Program-made: the position numbers and the translations under genes
The notes under the pieces: generated by a model
The model's database searches: none
Told to the model about the DNA's origin: nothing
Seen by the model: the letters and a program-made list of their open reading frames with translations, nothing else
NCBI GenBank assembly: GCA_030156535.1
Contig: JASGMJ010000014.1
Location: forward strand, 51,915-115,914
From: Candidatus Sumerlaeota bacterium
GTDB taxonomy: Bacteria > Sumerlaeota > Sumerlaeia > SLMS01 > JAHLLQ01
DNA: 64,000 nucleotides
Direction: 5' to 3'
In this document: positions 30,302-38,459 of the stretch, piece by piece
Layout: every line of letters starts with the position of its first letter
Numbering within the stretch: the first letter of the stretch is position 1

Positions 30302-30339
30302 AAAAGGGCGGGGGGGGTCATCCCCCCCTGTCCCTTTTT
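30302..30339. terminator. Strong bidirectional terminator between leuA and abiEi
   Basis: AAAAGGG followed by a run of eight G (with one C between) pairs with seven C and CCCTTTTT, loop TCAT. T-runs occur on both strands. It lies between two divergent genes, where a terminator is unexpected, and separates the leuA leader from the toxin-antitoxin cassette. Confidence 0.75.
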
Positions 30340-30357
30340 GCCATTCGCCGCCAATAT

Positions 30358-30374
30358 ACGACAACGAATGTCGT
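30358..30374. promoter_or_regulatory. Putative AbiEi operator 1
   Basis: Inverted repeat ACGACA-ACGAA-TGTCGT. It resembles operator 2 (30433-30453) and is followed by the same GGAGAGGA(T/A)TGGC sequence. AbiEi antitoxins are known to bind two inverted repeats and repress their own operon. Confidence 0.6.
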
Positions 30375-30413
30375 GAATTGGAGAGGATTGGCAAGTCCCG
30401 CCATTCGATTCGC

Positions 30414-30419
30414 TTGACA
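30414..30419 (+). promoter_or_regulatory. Candidate -35 box of the abiE operon
   Basis: A consensus TTGACA lies between the two operators, 14 nt before operator 2. A good -10 hexamer is not obvious; the region about 17 nt downstream falls inside operator 2, where bound antitoxin would block RNA polymerase. Confidence 0.4.
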
Positions 30420-30432
30420 TTTGGCTTCCGAA

Positions 30433-30453
30433 TACACGACACAATGTCGTGTA
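30433..30453. promoter_or_regulatory. Putative AbiEi operator 2
   Basis: A perfect 9-bp inverted repeat, TACACGACA-CAA-TGTCGTGTA, ends directly at the abiEi ribosome site AAAGGAGAGG (30453-30462). It shares ACGACA...TGTCGTG with operator 1, 78 nt upstream. Confidence 0.65.
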
Positions 30454-30470
30454 AAGGAGAGGAATGGCCA

Positions 30471-31262
30471 GTGAGACCCGTCGAGTTCTTCCAAACACAC
30501 CCCGTTTTTCGGCATGAGGAGTTCGTCGCGGCCTGCTACCCGGCGGCTCCGCGGACCAGTCGCGCCGCGGAAAGGGCACTGGCCCATCACCAATCCACCG
30601 GACGATTGAGCAGAATCCGCCGCGGACTCTTTGCCGTCAATGCTCCGGGCTTCGCCATCAGCTCTTTCCAGATCGCGTCCAGGCTGGCACCCGACGCCAT
30701 CATCGCCTACCACAGCGCGCTCGAATACCTGGGGGCGGCCTACAGCCTTTGGAGCGAACGGTTTGTCCTGGCGGGCACGAAAACGAAGGGATTTCGTCAC
30801 GAGGGGGTTCTCTATCGGCCGGTCAGTTTTCCGGTGGCGCTCGACACGCCCGGGAGACAGGCGTTCGGCGTGGAAACCCGGGAAGATGGGGGCATCGCTG
30901 TCCGGGTCACGGGGCTCGAACGGACGCTTGTGGACCTTCTCGATCGGCCGGAGTACTCCGGTGGCTGGGAGGAGCTTTGGCGTTCCTTCGAGAATGCCGG
31001 GTTCCTGGATACCAGGGTGATCGTCCAGCACACACGGCACCTGGCGAATCGGACCACCGCCGCGCGCGTTGGATGGTTTCTCGAACAGCACCGCGAGCAG
31101 TGGCTGGTGCCGGAATCCGTTCTGGCAGAGTTGGAAACGATGGTCCCCGCCTCGCCGGTTTATCTGCTGCGATCACGCCGAGAGAGCGGCAAGCTGCATC
31201 CACGTTGGAACCTGATCGTGCCCCAGCGAGTGAGCGGGCACGACTGGGCGGAGGTCTCGTGA
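30471..31262 (+). CDS. abiEi: AbiEi-family type IV antitoxin / transcriptional repressor
   Basis: The 263-residue protein starts at GTG 30471: AAAGGAGAGG lies 8 nt upstream, between this start and an in-frame ATG at 30444. The N-terminal part, from VRPVEFFQTHPVFRHEEFV through LSRIRRGLFAV, is the winged-helix domain of the AbiEi antitoxin family. The C-terminal half (ALEYLGAAYSLWSE... ERTLVDLLDRPEYSGGWEELW) carries the second antitoxin domain. It is expected to bind the two upstream palindromes and oppose AbiEii without direct contact. Overlaps abiEii by 1 nt. Confidence 0.87.
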   Translation: MRPVEFFQTHPVFRHEEFVAACYPAAPRTSRAAERALAHHQSTGRLSRIRRGLFAVNAPGFAISSFQIASRLAPDAIIAYHSALEYLGAAYSLWSERFVLAGTKTKGFRHEGVLYRPVSFPVALDTPGRQAFGVETREDGGIAVRVTGLERTLVDLLDRPEYSGGWEELWRSFENAGFLDTRVIVQHTRHLANRTTAARVGWFLEQHREQWLVPESVLAELETMVPASPVYLLRSRRESGKLHPRWNLIVPQRVSGHDWAEVS

Positions 31263-32230
31263 TGTTCACACGCGACAAGATCGGCAGGATTGCGGATGAG
31301 TCAGGCTTCCCGCCCGAATACGTCGAGAAAGTGCTTTGGCTGATGGAGCTGCTGGAGGGGCTGACTCGACATCCCTTTCTTGAAGGAAAGCTCGCCCTCA
31401 AGGGGGGAAGCGCGCTCAACCTGTTCTTCTACCCACTTCCACGGCTCTCCGTGGATATTGACCTGAACTACATCGGCAGCGCCGATCGCGCGACCATGCT
31501 ACGGGAGAAACCCAGCATCGAGAAGGCGATCGAGGGTGTGTGCCAACGCCTCGGTCTTGCCGTGCGCCGCAAACCCGAGGAACATTCAGGCGGCAAGTGG
31601 TCGCTCCGTCATCCCTCGGTGCTGACGCCGGGTGGGAATCTCGATCTCGACCTCAACCACCTGCTGCGCATTCCCATTTGGCCTGTCGGGCGGCTCAGCT
31701 CCGTTACGCTCGGCGATCGTCGTTGCGTGGACGTTCCCGTCCTCGACCTGCACGACCTCGCGGCCGGAAAGCTCGCCGCCTTGTTCGCCCGAAGCGCACC
31801 ACGCGATGCCTTCGATGCGGTGAACCTCCTGGAGGATCCACGAATCGACCGGCAGAAACTCCGCCTGGGCTTCGTTCTGTATGGAGCGATGAGCCGTCGG
31901 GATTGGCGGGAGGTCGGTACGCGGGACATTGTCTTCCCCGAGGAACAATACAGAAACGAAGTCTCGGTGCTGCTGGGGGACAACAAAGTGGCGTATGTCT
32001 CCGCCGCGGATCTTGCAAGCCAGTGTCGGCTCCTTGTCGAGGCCAGCCTCCTGCCTTTGAACGAAAAGGAAGTGGAGTTTCTGCGCCTGATCAATGAGGA
32101 GGGCGTCATCCTTCCGAGCCTTTTGACATCCGATGAAGGACTGTGTTCACTGATCCCTTCACACCCCGCTCTCCAATGGAAGACCCAAAACGTCAGAAAA
32201 CACCGAGGCCTGCCTGAGTTCGGGCAATAG
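31262..32230 (+). CDS. abiEii: AbiEii-family nucleotidyltransferase toxin
   Basis: Starts at ATG 31262 within the abiEi stop (TGATG). The 322-residue protein has the minimal nucleotidyltransferase motifs: GGSALNLFF at 48-56 and LSVDIDLNY with aspartates 65 and 67, then DLDLNHL and the DLHDLAAGKLAALFARSAPRDAFD region containing conserved lysine and aspartate. Relatives inhibit translation by adding nucleotides to tRNA acceptor ends. All catalytic residues look intact. A short hairpin follows at 32248-32265. The pair is a plausible phage-defence or plasmid-type addiction module. Confidence 0.87.
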   Translation: MFTRDKIGRIADESGFPPEYVEKVLWLMELLEGLTRHPFLEGKLALKGGSALNLFFYPLPRLSVDIDLNYIGSADRATMLREKPSIEKAIEGVCQRLGLAVRRKPEEHSGGKWSLRHPSVLTPGGNLDLDLNHLLRIPIWPVGRLSSVTLGDRRCVDVPVLDLHDLAAGKLAALFARSAPRDAFDAVNLLEDPRIDRQKLRLGFVLYGAMSRRDWREVGTRDIVFPEEQYRNEVSVLLGDNKVAYVSAADLASQCRLLVEASLLPLNEKEVEFLRLINEEGVILPSLLTSDEGLCSLIPSHPALQWKTQNVRKHRGLPEFGQ

Positions 32231-32247
32231 CGGAAATGGCTGTCCTT

Positions 32248-32265
32248 TGAGGCAGCCCCGCCTCA
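32248..32265 (+). terminator. Weak hairpin after abiEii
   Basis: TGAGGC (32248-32253) pairs with GCCTCA (32260-32265) around AGCCCC, 18 nt after the abiEii stop. A short pyrimidine stretch follows at some distance. Low confidence as a terminator. Confidence 0.3.
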
Positions 32266-32328
32266 CACAAGCTCTTTCGCCCCCGTCCTCCCCTTGCCTT
32301 GCGGCGTGTTCCGCGTGACACTCGCGCC

Positions 32329-33036
32329 ATGATGAATGGCCTTCGGAAACTCTTCGGCAGCAAGCCCTCGGGGCAGGGAGTTCCCGAGGAGCTTCCCGGC
32401 GCGGCCATGGTGCGCGAGCAGATCGCTTCGCGTGGCATCACCGACGAGCGTGTGCTCTCCATCATGGCACGGCTCGACCGTCGTCTCTTCGTCGCCGGGC
32501 AGTACCGCGAGTCCGCCTTCAATGACGCCCCGCTCCCCACTCATGGCGGCCAGACGATCAGCCAGCCGTATATCGTGGCGGCGATGACGGAGTACCTCGA
32601 AGCCGCCGCGCATCACCGCGTTCTCGAAATCGGCACGGGCACGGGATACCAGACGGCCATCCTCGCCGAACTCGTCCGCGAGGTGATCACGGTCGAGCGC
32701 GACCCCGTGCTCGCCCGCGAGTCCGCCGAGCGCCTGCGCCAGCTCGGTTACTCCAACGTGCGGTGCGTGGCGGGCGACGGCTTTCACGGTTGGCCGGGCG
32801 ACGCGCCCTACGACCGCATTCTGCTGACGGCGGCTCCCGTGCGCGTGTCGCCGCGCCTGCTCGACCAGTTGGCGCCGGATGGAATCGCCGTTGCCCCCGA
32901 GGGCGCCGTCTTGTCCGACAGTTCCCACGACGCCTGCCAGAAGCTGCGCCGCTGGCGGCGCACCGCGCAGGGCCTGAGCGTCGAGGACCTGATCAACGTG
33001 CGCTTCGTCCCGCTCGTCGAAGGCTCGGAGGACTGA
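32329..33036 (+). CDS. pcm: Protein-L-isoaspartate O-methyltransferase
   Basis: Repairs isoaspartyl residues in damaged proteins using S-adenosylmethionine. The SAM motif VLEIGTGTGYQTAILAEL is at about 105-122, the post-I motif ITVERDP follows, and GDGFHGWPGDAPYDRILLTAA matches the family core. The N-terminal MVREQIASRGITDERVL and FNDAPLPTHGGQTISQPYI are diagnostic. ATG 32329 gives 235 residues; there is no strong ribosome site. Its TGA is followed in the same frame by the ABC ATPase gene, 3 nt later. Confidence 0.93.
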   Translation: MMNGLRKLFGSKPSGQGVPEELPGAAMVREQIASRGITDERVLSIMARLDRRLFVAGQYRESAFNDAPLPTHGGQTISQPYIVAAMTEYLEAAAHHRVLEIGTGTGYQTAILAELVREVITVERDPVLARESAERLRQLGYSNVRCVAGDGFHGWPGDAPYDRILLTAAPVRVSPRLLDQLAPDGIAVAPEGAVLSDSSHDACQKLRRWRRTAQGLSVEDLINVRFVPLVEGSED

Positions 33037-33042
33037 CCGCTG
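33027..33042 (+). promoter_or_regulatory. Ribosome binding site deciding a CTG start
   Basis: GGAGGA (33027-33032) lies 7 nt before CTG 33040-33042, right over the pcm stop. No ATG, GTG or TTG is available in the frame until GTG 33187, which would remove the first beta strands of the ATPase. Confidence 0.6.
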
Positions 33043-34323
33043 GACCCCGCCAACAACGCCATCGAGTTCGACAGCGTCACCAAACGCTATCACATCCTCC
33101 AGCGTGCCACGCCCCGCCTTGGCGCGTGGGTCGTCAACAAGCTCTTCGAGCACCTGCGCCGCGAGCCGTTCCTGGCACTCTCCGACGTGTCCTTCTCCGT
33201 CCCCAAGGGACAGATGATCGGGTTTCTCGGCACGAACGGCGCCGGGAAATCCACGGCACTCAAACTGATCGCGGGCATCAGCCAGCCCACGAGTGGCAGC
33301 GTGCGCGTGCGCGGCCGCATCGCCTCGCTTCTCGAACTCGGAGTGGGATTCCATCCCGACCTCACGGGGATGGAGAACATCTTCTACAGCGGCGCGATCA
33401 TGGGGTTGCGCCGCAGCGAAATCCTCGAACGCCTCGAAGCCATCATCGACTTCTCGGGGATGCGCAAGTTTCTCCACGAGCCCGTGAAGCACTACTCCTC
33501 GGGCATGTACGCGCGCCTGGCGTGCAGCGTCGCACTGCACCTCGACCCCGACATCATCCTGATCGACGAGATTCTTGCCGTCGGCGACGCCGAGTTCCAG
33601 CAGCAGGGCATGCGGCGCATCATCGAGCTGCATGATCGTGGCATCACGATCGCTCTGGTCAGCCACGCAATTGTCGCCGCACGCGACATGTGCGACCGCC
33701 TGATTTGGTTGGACCACGGGGCGATTCGTGCCGACGGGCCGCCACGGGAAGTCGTCTCGGAATATCTGCACCACATTCATCGACTGGCTATGCCCACCAG
33801 CCACTTCCTCCACCACGAGCGCCCCGTCGTTCACGGCACCGACATGCACGCCGCGAGCGGCAATGGGGAACCGTGGACGCAGGAGAACGCGCCGCGTCTT
33901 GCGTCGGTGCGGATCGAGTCGCCGGACGGCGAACCACTCGACGACGTGGAGACCGGCAGTCCGGTGCGTTTCGTTTTTCGCGTGGAAAGCGGCGGGGCGA
34001 TTCCTGCGCCATTCGTGTTGTCGCTGTGCGTGCGCTGGCCCGACGGGCACGAGCTGTTCTGCGATACAACGCCGCCAATCCAGCCCGGTGAGTCAGGCGC
34101 GCCAATAATCTACGAAGTTGCCGCGTGGCCCTACCTGCGGGGCGACATGTTGCTCAGTGCTGCCCTGCTCCCTGCGTCCGGCGGGGGAGGGCTCGTGCTC
34201 GACCGCGCCGAGAACGTCATCGCGTTCCGCACGCAAACAGCGCCCGTGCATTACATCGAGCAAGCAGTGCTGGCGCCGCCAACAGTGTGGAGCGTGGAAA
34301 CCAGGGACGGAGAGCGTGGGTAG
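33040..34323 (+). CDS. ABC transporter ATP-binding protein, polysaccharide-export (Wzt-like)
   Basis: The nucleotide-binding domain has Walker A GTNGAGKST at about 64-72, the signature YSSGMYARLA near 152 and Walker B DIILIDEILAVGD near 171-183. SLLELGVGFHPDLTGMENI is the hallmark of O-antigen/teichoic acid exporters. A 150-residue beta-sandwich tail (about 275-427) resembles the Wzt C-terminal domain that recognises the glycan end. Coding similarity reaches back to AIEFDSVTKRYHIL, encoded just after the pcm stop, so I place the start at CTG 33040. No ABC-2 permease gene is adjacent, which is unusual. Confidence 0.88.
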   Translation: MDPANNAIEFDSVTKRYHILQRATPRLGAWVVNKLFEHLRREPFLALSDVSFSVPKGQMIGFLGTNGAGKSTALKLIAGISQPTSGSVRVRGRIASLLELGVGFHPDLTGMENIFYSGAIMGLRRSEILERLEAIIDFSGMRKFLHEPVKHYSSGMYARLACSVALHLDPDIILIDEILAVGDAEFQQQGMRRIIELHDRGITIALVSHAIVAARDMCDRLIWLDHGAIRADGPPREVVSEYLHHIHRLAMPTSHFLHHERPVVHGTDMHAASGNGEPWTQENAPRLASVRIESPDGEPLDDVETGSPVRFVFRVESGGAIPAPFVLSLCVRWPDGHELFCDTTPPIQPGESGAPIIYEVAAWPYLRGDMLLSAALLPASGGGGLVLDRAENVIAFRTQTAPVHYIEQAVLAPPTVWSVETRDGERG

Positions 34324-34371
34324 CTCTCGATTCCGTGGCATCCCCTTCGGGGCGCAGTTCTTTTTACACGG

Positions 34372-34405
34372 AGCCCGGCATCGCCTTTCGGGACGATGCC
34401 GGGCT
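34372..34405. terminator. Strong hairpin between convergent genes
   Basis: AGCCCGGCATCG (34372-34383) pairs perfectly with CGATGCCGGGCT (34394-34405), 12 bp with a 10-nt loop. It sits 49 nt after the ABC gene stop, opposite the DEAD-box helicase gene. There is no clear T-run. A tandem repeat AACTGAGAGC lies further on at 34503-34526. Confidence 0.6.
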
Positions 34406-34567
34406 ATTCATCTGCCACCCCTTGGCGGGGTGAAGCACGATGGGGGTCCAAACTGCAAACCGGCAAAACACAGCGGGACTTCAAGCCGGGAGTTGCGGTT
34501 GGAACTGAGAGCTGGCAACTGAGAGCAGTCATCCGGAGCCTGCCAACTCTCTTCTCCCTCCATCTTC

Positions 34568-36001
34568 CTAACTCTTCTTGCGGTGTTTCTTCGACGCCTC
34601 GATGTGCGCCTTCGTTTCCGCGGCCTGCGCGGGGTCAATGGGTTCCGCGCCCCCGTGAAACTCGGTGTGGTACACGTCGTCGAGCAGCATGGCGAGAAGC
34701 TGTTCCGAGTCCGCGCTTTCCACGAGTTCGCGGGCGAGGGAGCGGAAGCGCTGCAAGCGTTCGATCTCGAGCGTGTTGCGCTGGCGGAAGCGCGCTTCCA
34801 GCAACGCGGCGGTGCGCTGCGAAACGATGGCCTCCACCTCTTCCTCGGTGGGGACGGTGCGCTCCTCGAAGTTGATCTTGAAGAGCTTGCGAATCTGCCC
34901 GAGGGCGGCTTCCTCGATGCCCGAGGTGAGCGTGATGGCCACGCCGCCCGCACCCGCCCGGCCCGTTCGGCCCGCGCGGTGGACGTAGGATTCATGGTCG
35001 TCGGGTGGCTCGTACTGAATGACGTGCGAGAGGTTCGAGATGTCGATGCCGCGCGCGGCGACGTCGGTTGCCACCAGGTACTTGACCTTCCGGGCGTGAA
35101 CGCGTTCGAGAACCTTCTCGCGCTGCGATTGCGTCAGGTCCGACGTGATGCGGTCGGCATTGTAGCCGAAGCGCTGGAGCACCGTCGTCACGTAATCGAC
35201 GCGCGCCTTTCTGTTGCAGAAAATGATCGCGGATTCCGGATTCTCGACTTCGAGAATGCGAATCAGGCAGCGGTCCTTTTCCATGGCGGGAACGTTGTAG
35301 AAGGCGTGCTCCACCTCCGCGACGTGCACGGAATCGTGACTCAGGCTGAGGAACTCGGGCTCGTACATGAACTGACGGGCCAGCGAGATCACGCCCGACG
35401 GGTACGTCGCCGAGAACATGTACGCATTGACTTCATGCTTGGGGAGAAAGCCACGGATGCGCTTCATGTCGGGATAGAAGCCCATCGACATCATGCGGTC
35501 GGCCTCGTCGAAGACCAGCATGTCCAGGCGGTCGAGTGTCAGCGAGCGGCGCATCAGGTGGTCCAGGATGCGGCCGGGCGTGCCGACGACGATGTGCGCG
35601 CCTTTTTTGAAAGCCTCGTTCTGTGGTTCGTAGGAAACGCCGCCATAGACGGCGACGGCGTTGATCTTCGATCCGGCCGTCAGCTTTGCGGCCTCCTCGT
35701 GCACCTGGTTGGCCAGTTCGCGCGTGGGCACCAGCACCATTGCCTGGCAGGCGGCGATCTTGGGATTCACGCGTTCGATCATCGGCAGCAGGAAGGCCCC
35801 CGTCTTGCCGCTGCCCGTGCGCGACTGCACCATCACGTCGCGTTCTTCGCGGAAGTACGGGAACGAGCGCGCCTGCACGGGCATCAGGTCGGTCCAGCCC
35901 ATGCGGATGGCTGCGGCTTTCATGGCTTCCGACAGATCGTCGAATTCCACGGCGGGCAGCGGTTCGATGCCCTGCTGTGTGTTTGCGTTGCTGTTCGTCA
36001 T
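34568..36001 (-). CDS. DEAD-box ATP-dependent RNA helicase
   Basis: Unwinds RNA, probably in ribosome assembly or cold-induced mRNA handling. All helicase motifs are in order: SRTGSGKTGAF (Walker A), PTRELANQ, VFDEADRMM, SAT, then IFCNRKA, TDVAARGIDIS and YVHRAGRTGRAG. It is 477 residues, ending in a lysine-rich tail. The C-terminal segment after 365 resembles the dimerisation region of CsdA-like helicases but lacks the RNA-recognition DbpA domain. The ATG at 36001 has AAGGAG 4 nt upstream on the coding strand. It follows the ExeM gene by 35 nt. Confidence 0.94.
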   Translation of the reverse strand: MTNSNANTQQGIEPLPAVEFDDLSEAMKAAAIRMGWTDLMPVQARSFPYFREERDVMVQSRTGSGKTGAFLLPMIERVNPKIAACQAMVLVPTRELANQVHEEAAKLTAGSKINAVAVYGGVSYEPQNEAFKKGAHIVVGTPGRILDHLMRRSLTLDRLDMLVFDEADRMMSMGFYPDMKRIRGFLPKHEVNAYMFSATYPSGVISLARQFMYEPEFLSLSHDSVHVAEVEHAFYNVPAMEKDRCLIRILEVENPESAIIFCNRKARVDYVTTVLQRFGYNADRITSDLTQSQREKVLERVHARKVKYLVATDVAARGIDISNLSHVIQYEPPDDHESYVHRAGRTGRAGAGGVAITLTSGIEEAALGQIRKLFKINFEERTVPTEEEVEAIVSQRTAALLEARFRQRNTLEIERLQRFRSLARELVESADSEQLLAMLLDDVYHTEFHGGAEPIDPAQAAETKAHIEASKKHRKKS

Positions 36002-36036
36002 CGTGCTCCTTGGTCTTTCGTTTTTTCTGGGGGTGG

Positions 36037-37788
36037 TTAGCGTGGGCCGAGTTCAATGCCCACGAGAACGGGATCGTGATCGGAGGCGCGCCATGCCCCG
36101 GGGGCGTAGAGATTGGCGGGGCGGTCCTCCTCGTTGTAGTCGAGCACGCGCGGCTCGTCCGCGTTGATGTGCCATTCGGCGGCGCCCGTCACGCATTTGG
36201 CCAGGCTCGGGCTTGCAAGCGCGTGATCGAGGTATCCGGCTTCGCCCTTGTAGATGTAAGAGTACGGGACGCCTTCGTTGTGGGCGGCGAGGACGTCAAC
36301 GTAGCCCGCCTCGCGGATCGTGCGCACCGGGTCTTCCATCGCGTAGGCGTTGAGATCGCCGATGATGAGAAAGTCGTCATCCTGCACGCCCGTCGGGTGG
36401 GAAGCCAGCCAGCGGACCAACGTCCTGGCGGACTCGGTGCGCTCCTGGTTCCAGCAGCCCTGGCCGTCGGACTGGTCGGCGTTTGCGCCGCTGGCCGAGC
36501 CGCATCCCTTCGACTTGAAGTGATTCACGGCCACGGTCAGTTTCTCGCCGGTGGCGATTTGCTCGAACGTCTGCGCCAGGGGGGGGCGGCGCCCCGTGAA
36601 GGGGGGCTCGTTGCACGCCGCTGCCGTTCCGGCGGGGCGCACGGTCTTTGTGTTGTAGATCAACGCCACGCGGATCGCGTCGGTGCCCAGGTTCTGGTCC
36701 GTCGTCACGGCGGCGTACTGCACGCCCTCGGGGGCCGCATCGTTCAGGCCGCGCACCAGCATCATCAGCGAGCTTTCCTCGCCAAAGCCGTCGTTCTCCA
36801 CTTCCATCAGGCCCACGATGTCGGCCTGCAACCCCAGCAGGGCCGCAACGGCCTTGGCGTGTTGGCGGCGGAACTCCGTTGGCGTCGTTGCGCCGCGTTC
36901 CGTCGGGAAGCCGCCTCCCTTGCCATCACCATTGAAGTAGTTCAGCAAATTGGCGCTTGCCACGCGCAGCGACCCTCCCACCGGCGGCGGCGCCGCGGGG
37001 CGGGGATTCCCCGGCTGGAAAGCGACCGGAGCCACGGGGTAGAGCCGGTACTCGTCGAACGAGTACGTCATCACGGCCATCAGGTCGGTGACAGTGTCGC
37101 CCGCGCGCAACGTGCCTCCCGCCGGGAGAAAGGGGATCGGCGAGGGATTGCGGCGGTTGCTGCCGTCATCGAGAATGATCCGGCGGGCGTTGTTTGCCGC
37201 CGCCTGCTTTCTCGCAGCCTCGCCCGGCATCGCCACATTCGTGGGATTCCAGAGACGCCCGCCCGCGGCCAGCGTCACCGAGCCATACCTGCCGAGGTCG
37301 TAGGTCTCGACCACCGTCATCGGTTCCTCGAAACGCACGAGCATCCCTTCGTAGCGTTCCAGCATCGAGGGCGTGGCGACGGGGAGCACCACGGGCACGG
37401 CCATCGGACGCTCTGATCCGAGAACCTCCACCGAGGTCAGGAACGACAACTGGGTGAGGCCCTTGAACTCCGTCACTTTTCCGGAGACGCGCACGACATT
37501 GCCCGGTTTGACTTGGGCGATTCCCTCTTTGTCGTAGATGAAAAGGCCTTCCGAGGTTGCGGGGTCGTTGTCCCAATCAGCCTGCTCCTCCTGTACAAAG
37601 AAGCCGCTGATGGAATCGCCATACGTTCCAAGGACGATGCCCTGGATCGTGGCCTGCTTGTCGACCATTGGGCTGGCTTCGCCGCTCCCCTGAATGTCGT
37701 GAATGGGGGTGATGGCGGCGCAGGCGGCCAGAGGCAGTGCGGTAAGGAATGAGAGAAAGGCCAAATACCGGGGGCGAAGCAGGGTCAT
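36037..37788 (-). CDS. ExeM/NucH-type extracellular endonuclease lipoprotein
   Basis: ATG 37788 has GGAG 8 nt upstream; the N-terminus MTLLRPRYLAFLSFLTALPLAACAA is a lipoprotein-type signal split here for length, with a cysteine at about 23. An N-terminal OB-fold/LTD-like region (IQGIVLGTYGDSISGFFVQEE) precedes the endonuclease/exonuclease/phosphatase domain: VASANLLNYFNG, DIVGLMEVENDG, VNHFKSKG, IIGDLNAYAMEDPV, and WRASDHDPVLVGI contain the catalytic Asn, Glu, His and Asp residues. 583 residues. Such enzymes degrade extracellular DNA for nutrition or biofilm control. Confidence 0.9.
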   Translation of the reverse strand: MTLLRPRYLAFLSFLTALPLAACAAITPIHDIQGSGEASPMVDKQATIQGIVLGTYGDSISGFFVQEEQADWDNDPATSEGLFIYDKEGIAQVKPGNVVRVSGKVTEFKGLTQLSFLTSVEVLGSERPMAVPVVLPVATPSMLERYEGMLVRFEEPMTVVETYDLGRYGSVTLAAGGRLWNPTNVAMPGEAARKQAAANNARRIILDDGSNRRNPSPIPFLPAGGTLRAGDTVTDLMAVMTYSFDEYRLYPVAPVAFQPGNPRPAAPPPVGGSLRVASANLLNYFNGDGKGGGFPTERGATTPTEFRRQHAKAVAALLGLQADIVGLMEVENDGFGEESSLMMLVRGLNDAAPEGVQYAAVTTDQNLGTDAIRVALIYNTKTVRPAGTAAACNEPPFTGRRPPLAQTFEQIATGEKLTVAVNHFKSKGCGSASGANADQSDGQGCWNQERTESARTLVRWLASHPTGVQDDDFLIIGDLNAYAMEDPVRTIREAGYVDVLAAHNEGVPYSYIYKGEAGYLDHALASPSLAKCVTGAAEWHINADEPRVLDYNEEDRPANLYAPGAWRASDHDPVLVGIELGPR

Positions 37789-37912
37789 GGGGATTCTCCG
37801 TGACGGGGTGCGTGCGGGGGGATGGTTCACAGTCCCCCCGTGGGGCTCTTCCCGAATCAATAGGAATCCCTAGCGTCCGCCCGACGGCGGCGTCTATGCC
37901 GATTTCCCGCTG

Positions 37913-38404
37913 TCAGCGCTCCTCGCCCTCCTGCAGGGCTCTCAACTGACGGCCGCGGCCCTGGCCCTGGCCTCTCCCGTCCATTCCGTGTTCGGGGGGA
38001 GGAGGGGGGAGGCGGAGTTCCGCACCGCGGCGCTCGCCTCCGCCAGCCATCTGCCCGGAAACAGGGAAGAGGAACGGCACGGCGAGGATGGCCAGAATCA
38101 CGACGGTTGCCGCCACGAAAGCCGTCAACCGCGCCTTTTGCCGCTCGGGCTGCTTTCCCTTTGCCATCGCCCACACCCAGCGCCGGTGCACCAGCACGTG
38201 CAACGCCATCAAGCCCACCAGCCCCATCGACAGCCAGAAGTGGATGCCGCCCCACTCGTGCCGGGTCTGTCCCAGTAACGCCGCGCCTCCGCTGCCGTGC
38301 GGCAGCACGAATTTCAGCATCAGTCCCGTCGACAGAACGAGAACGAAAAGGAACAGGATCGTACCATCAAGAACGAAATGGAACGTCGCAGAGCGCTTTT
38401 TCAT
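37913..38404 (-). CDS. DUF4405-type membrane protein
   Basis: ATG 38404 follows GGGAGGG with 8 nt spacing. The 163-residue protein has three transmembrane helices, with histidines placed as in haem-binding cytochrome b folds (TRHEWGGIHFWLS and ALHVLVHRRW). This is the DUF4405 pattern. The C-terminal 40 residues are Gly/Arg/Pro-rich and low in complexity. No redox partner is next to it; the gap to the ExeM gene is 124 nt. Confidence 0.75.
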   Translation of the reverse strand: MKKRSATFHFVLDGTILFLFVLVLSTGLMLKFVLPHGSGGAALLGQTRHEWGGIHFWLSMGLVGLMALHVLVHRRWVWAMAKGKQPERQKARLTAFVAATVVILAILAVPFLFPVSGQMAGGGERRGAELRLPPPPPEHGMDGRGQGQGRGRQLRALQEGEER

Positions 38405-38459
38405 GGCTTTGCCCTCCCAGGCGGGATTCATCCTCCTGACTTGCAAGCAACGGACCGAC

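Noticed and set aside
33034..33036. Recoded TGA joining pcm and the ABC ATPase
   Set aside because: TGA ends many other genes in the window (for example purD, leuA neighbours and gnd), so TGA is a normal stop; a CTG start with a good ribosome site is simpler.
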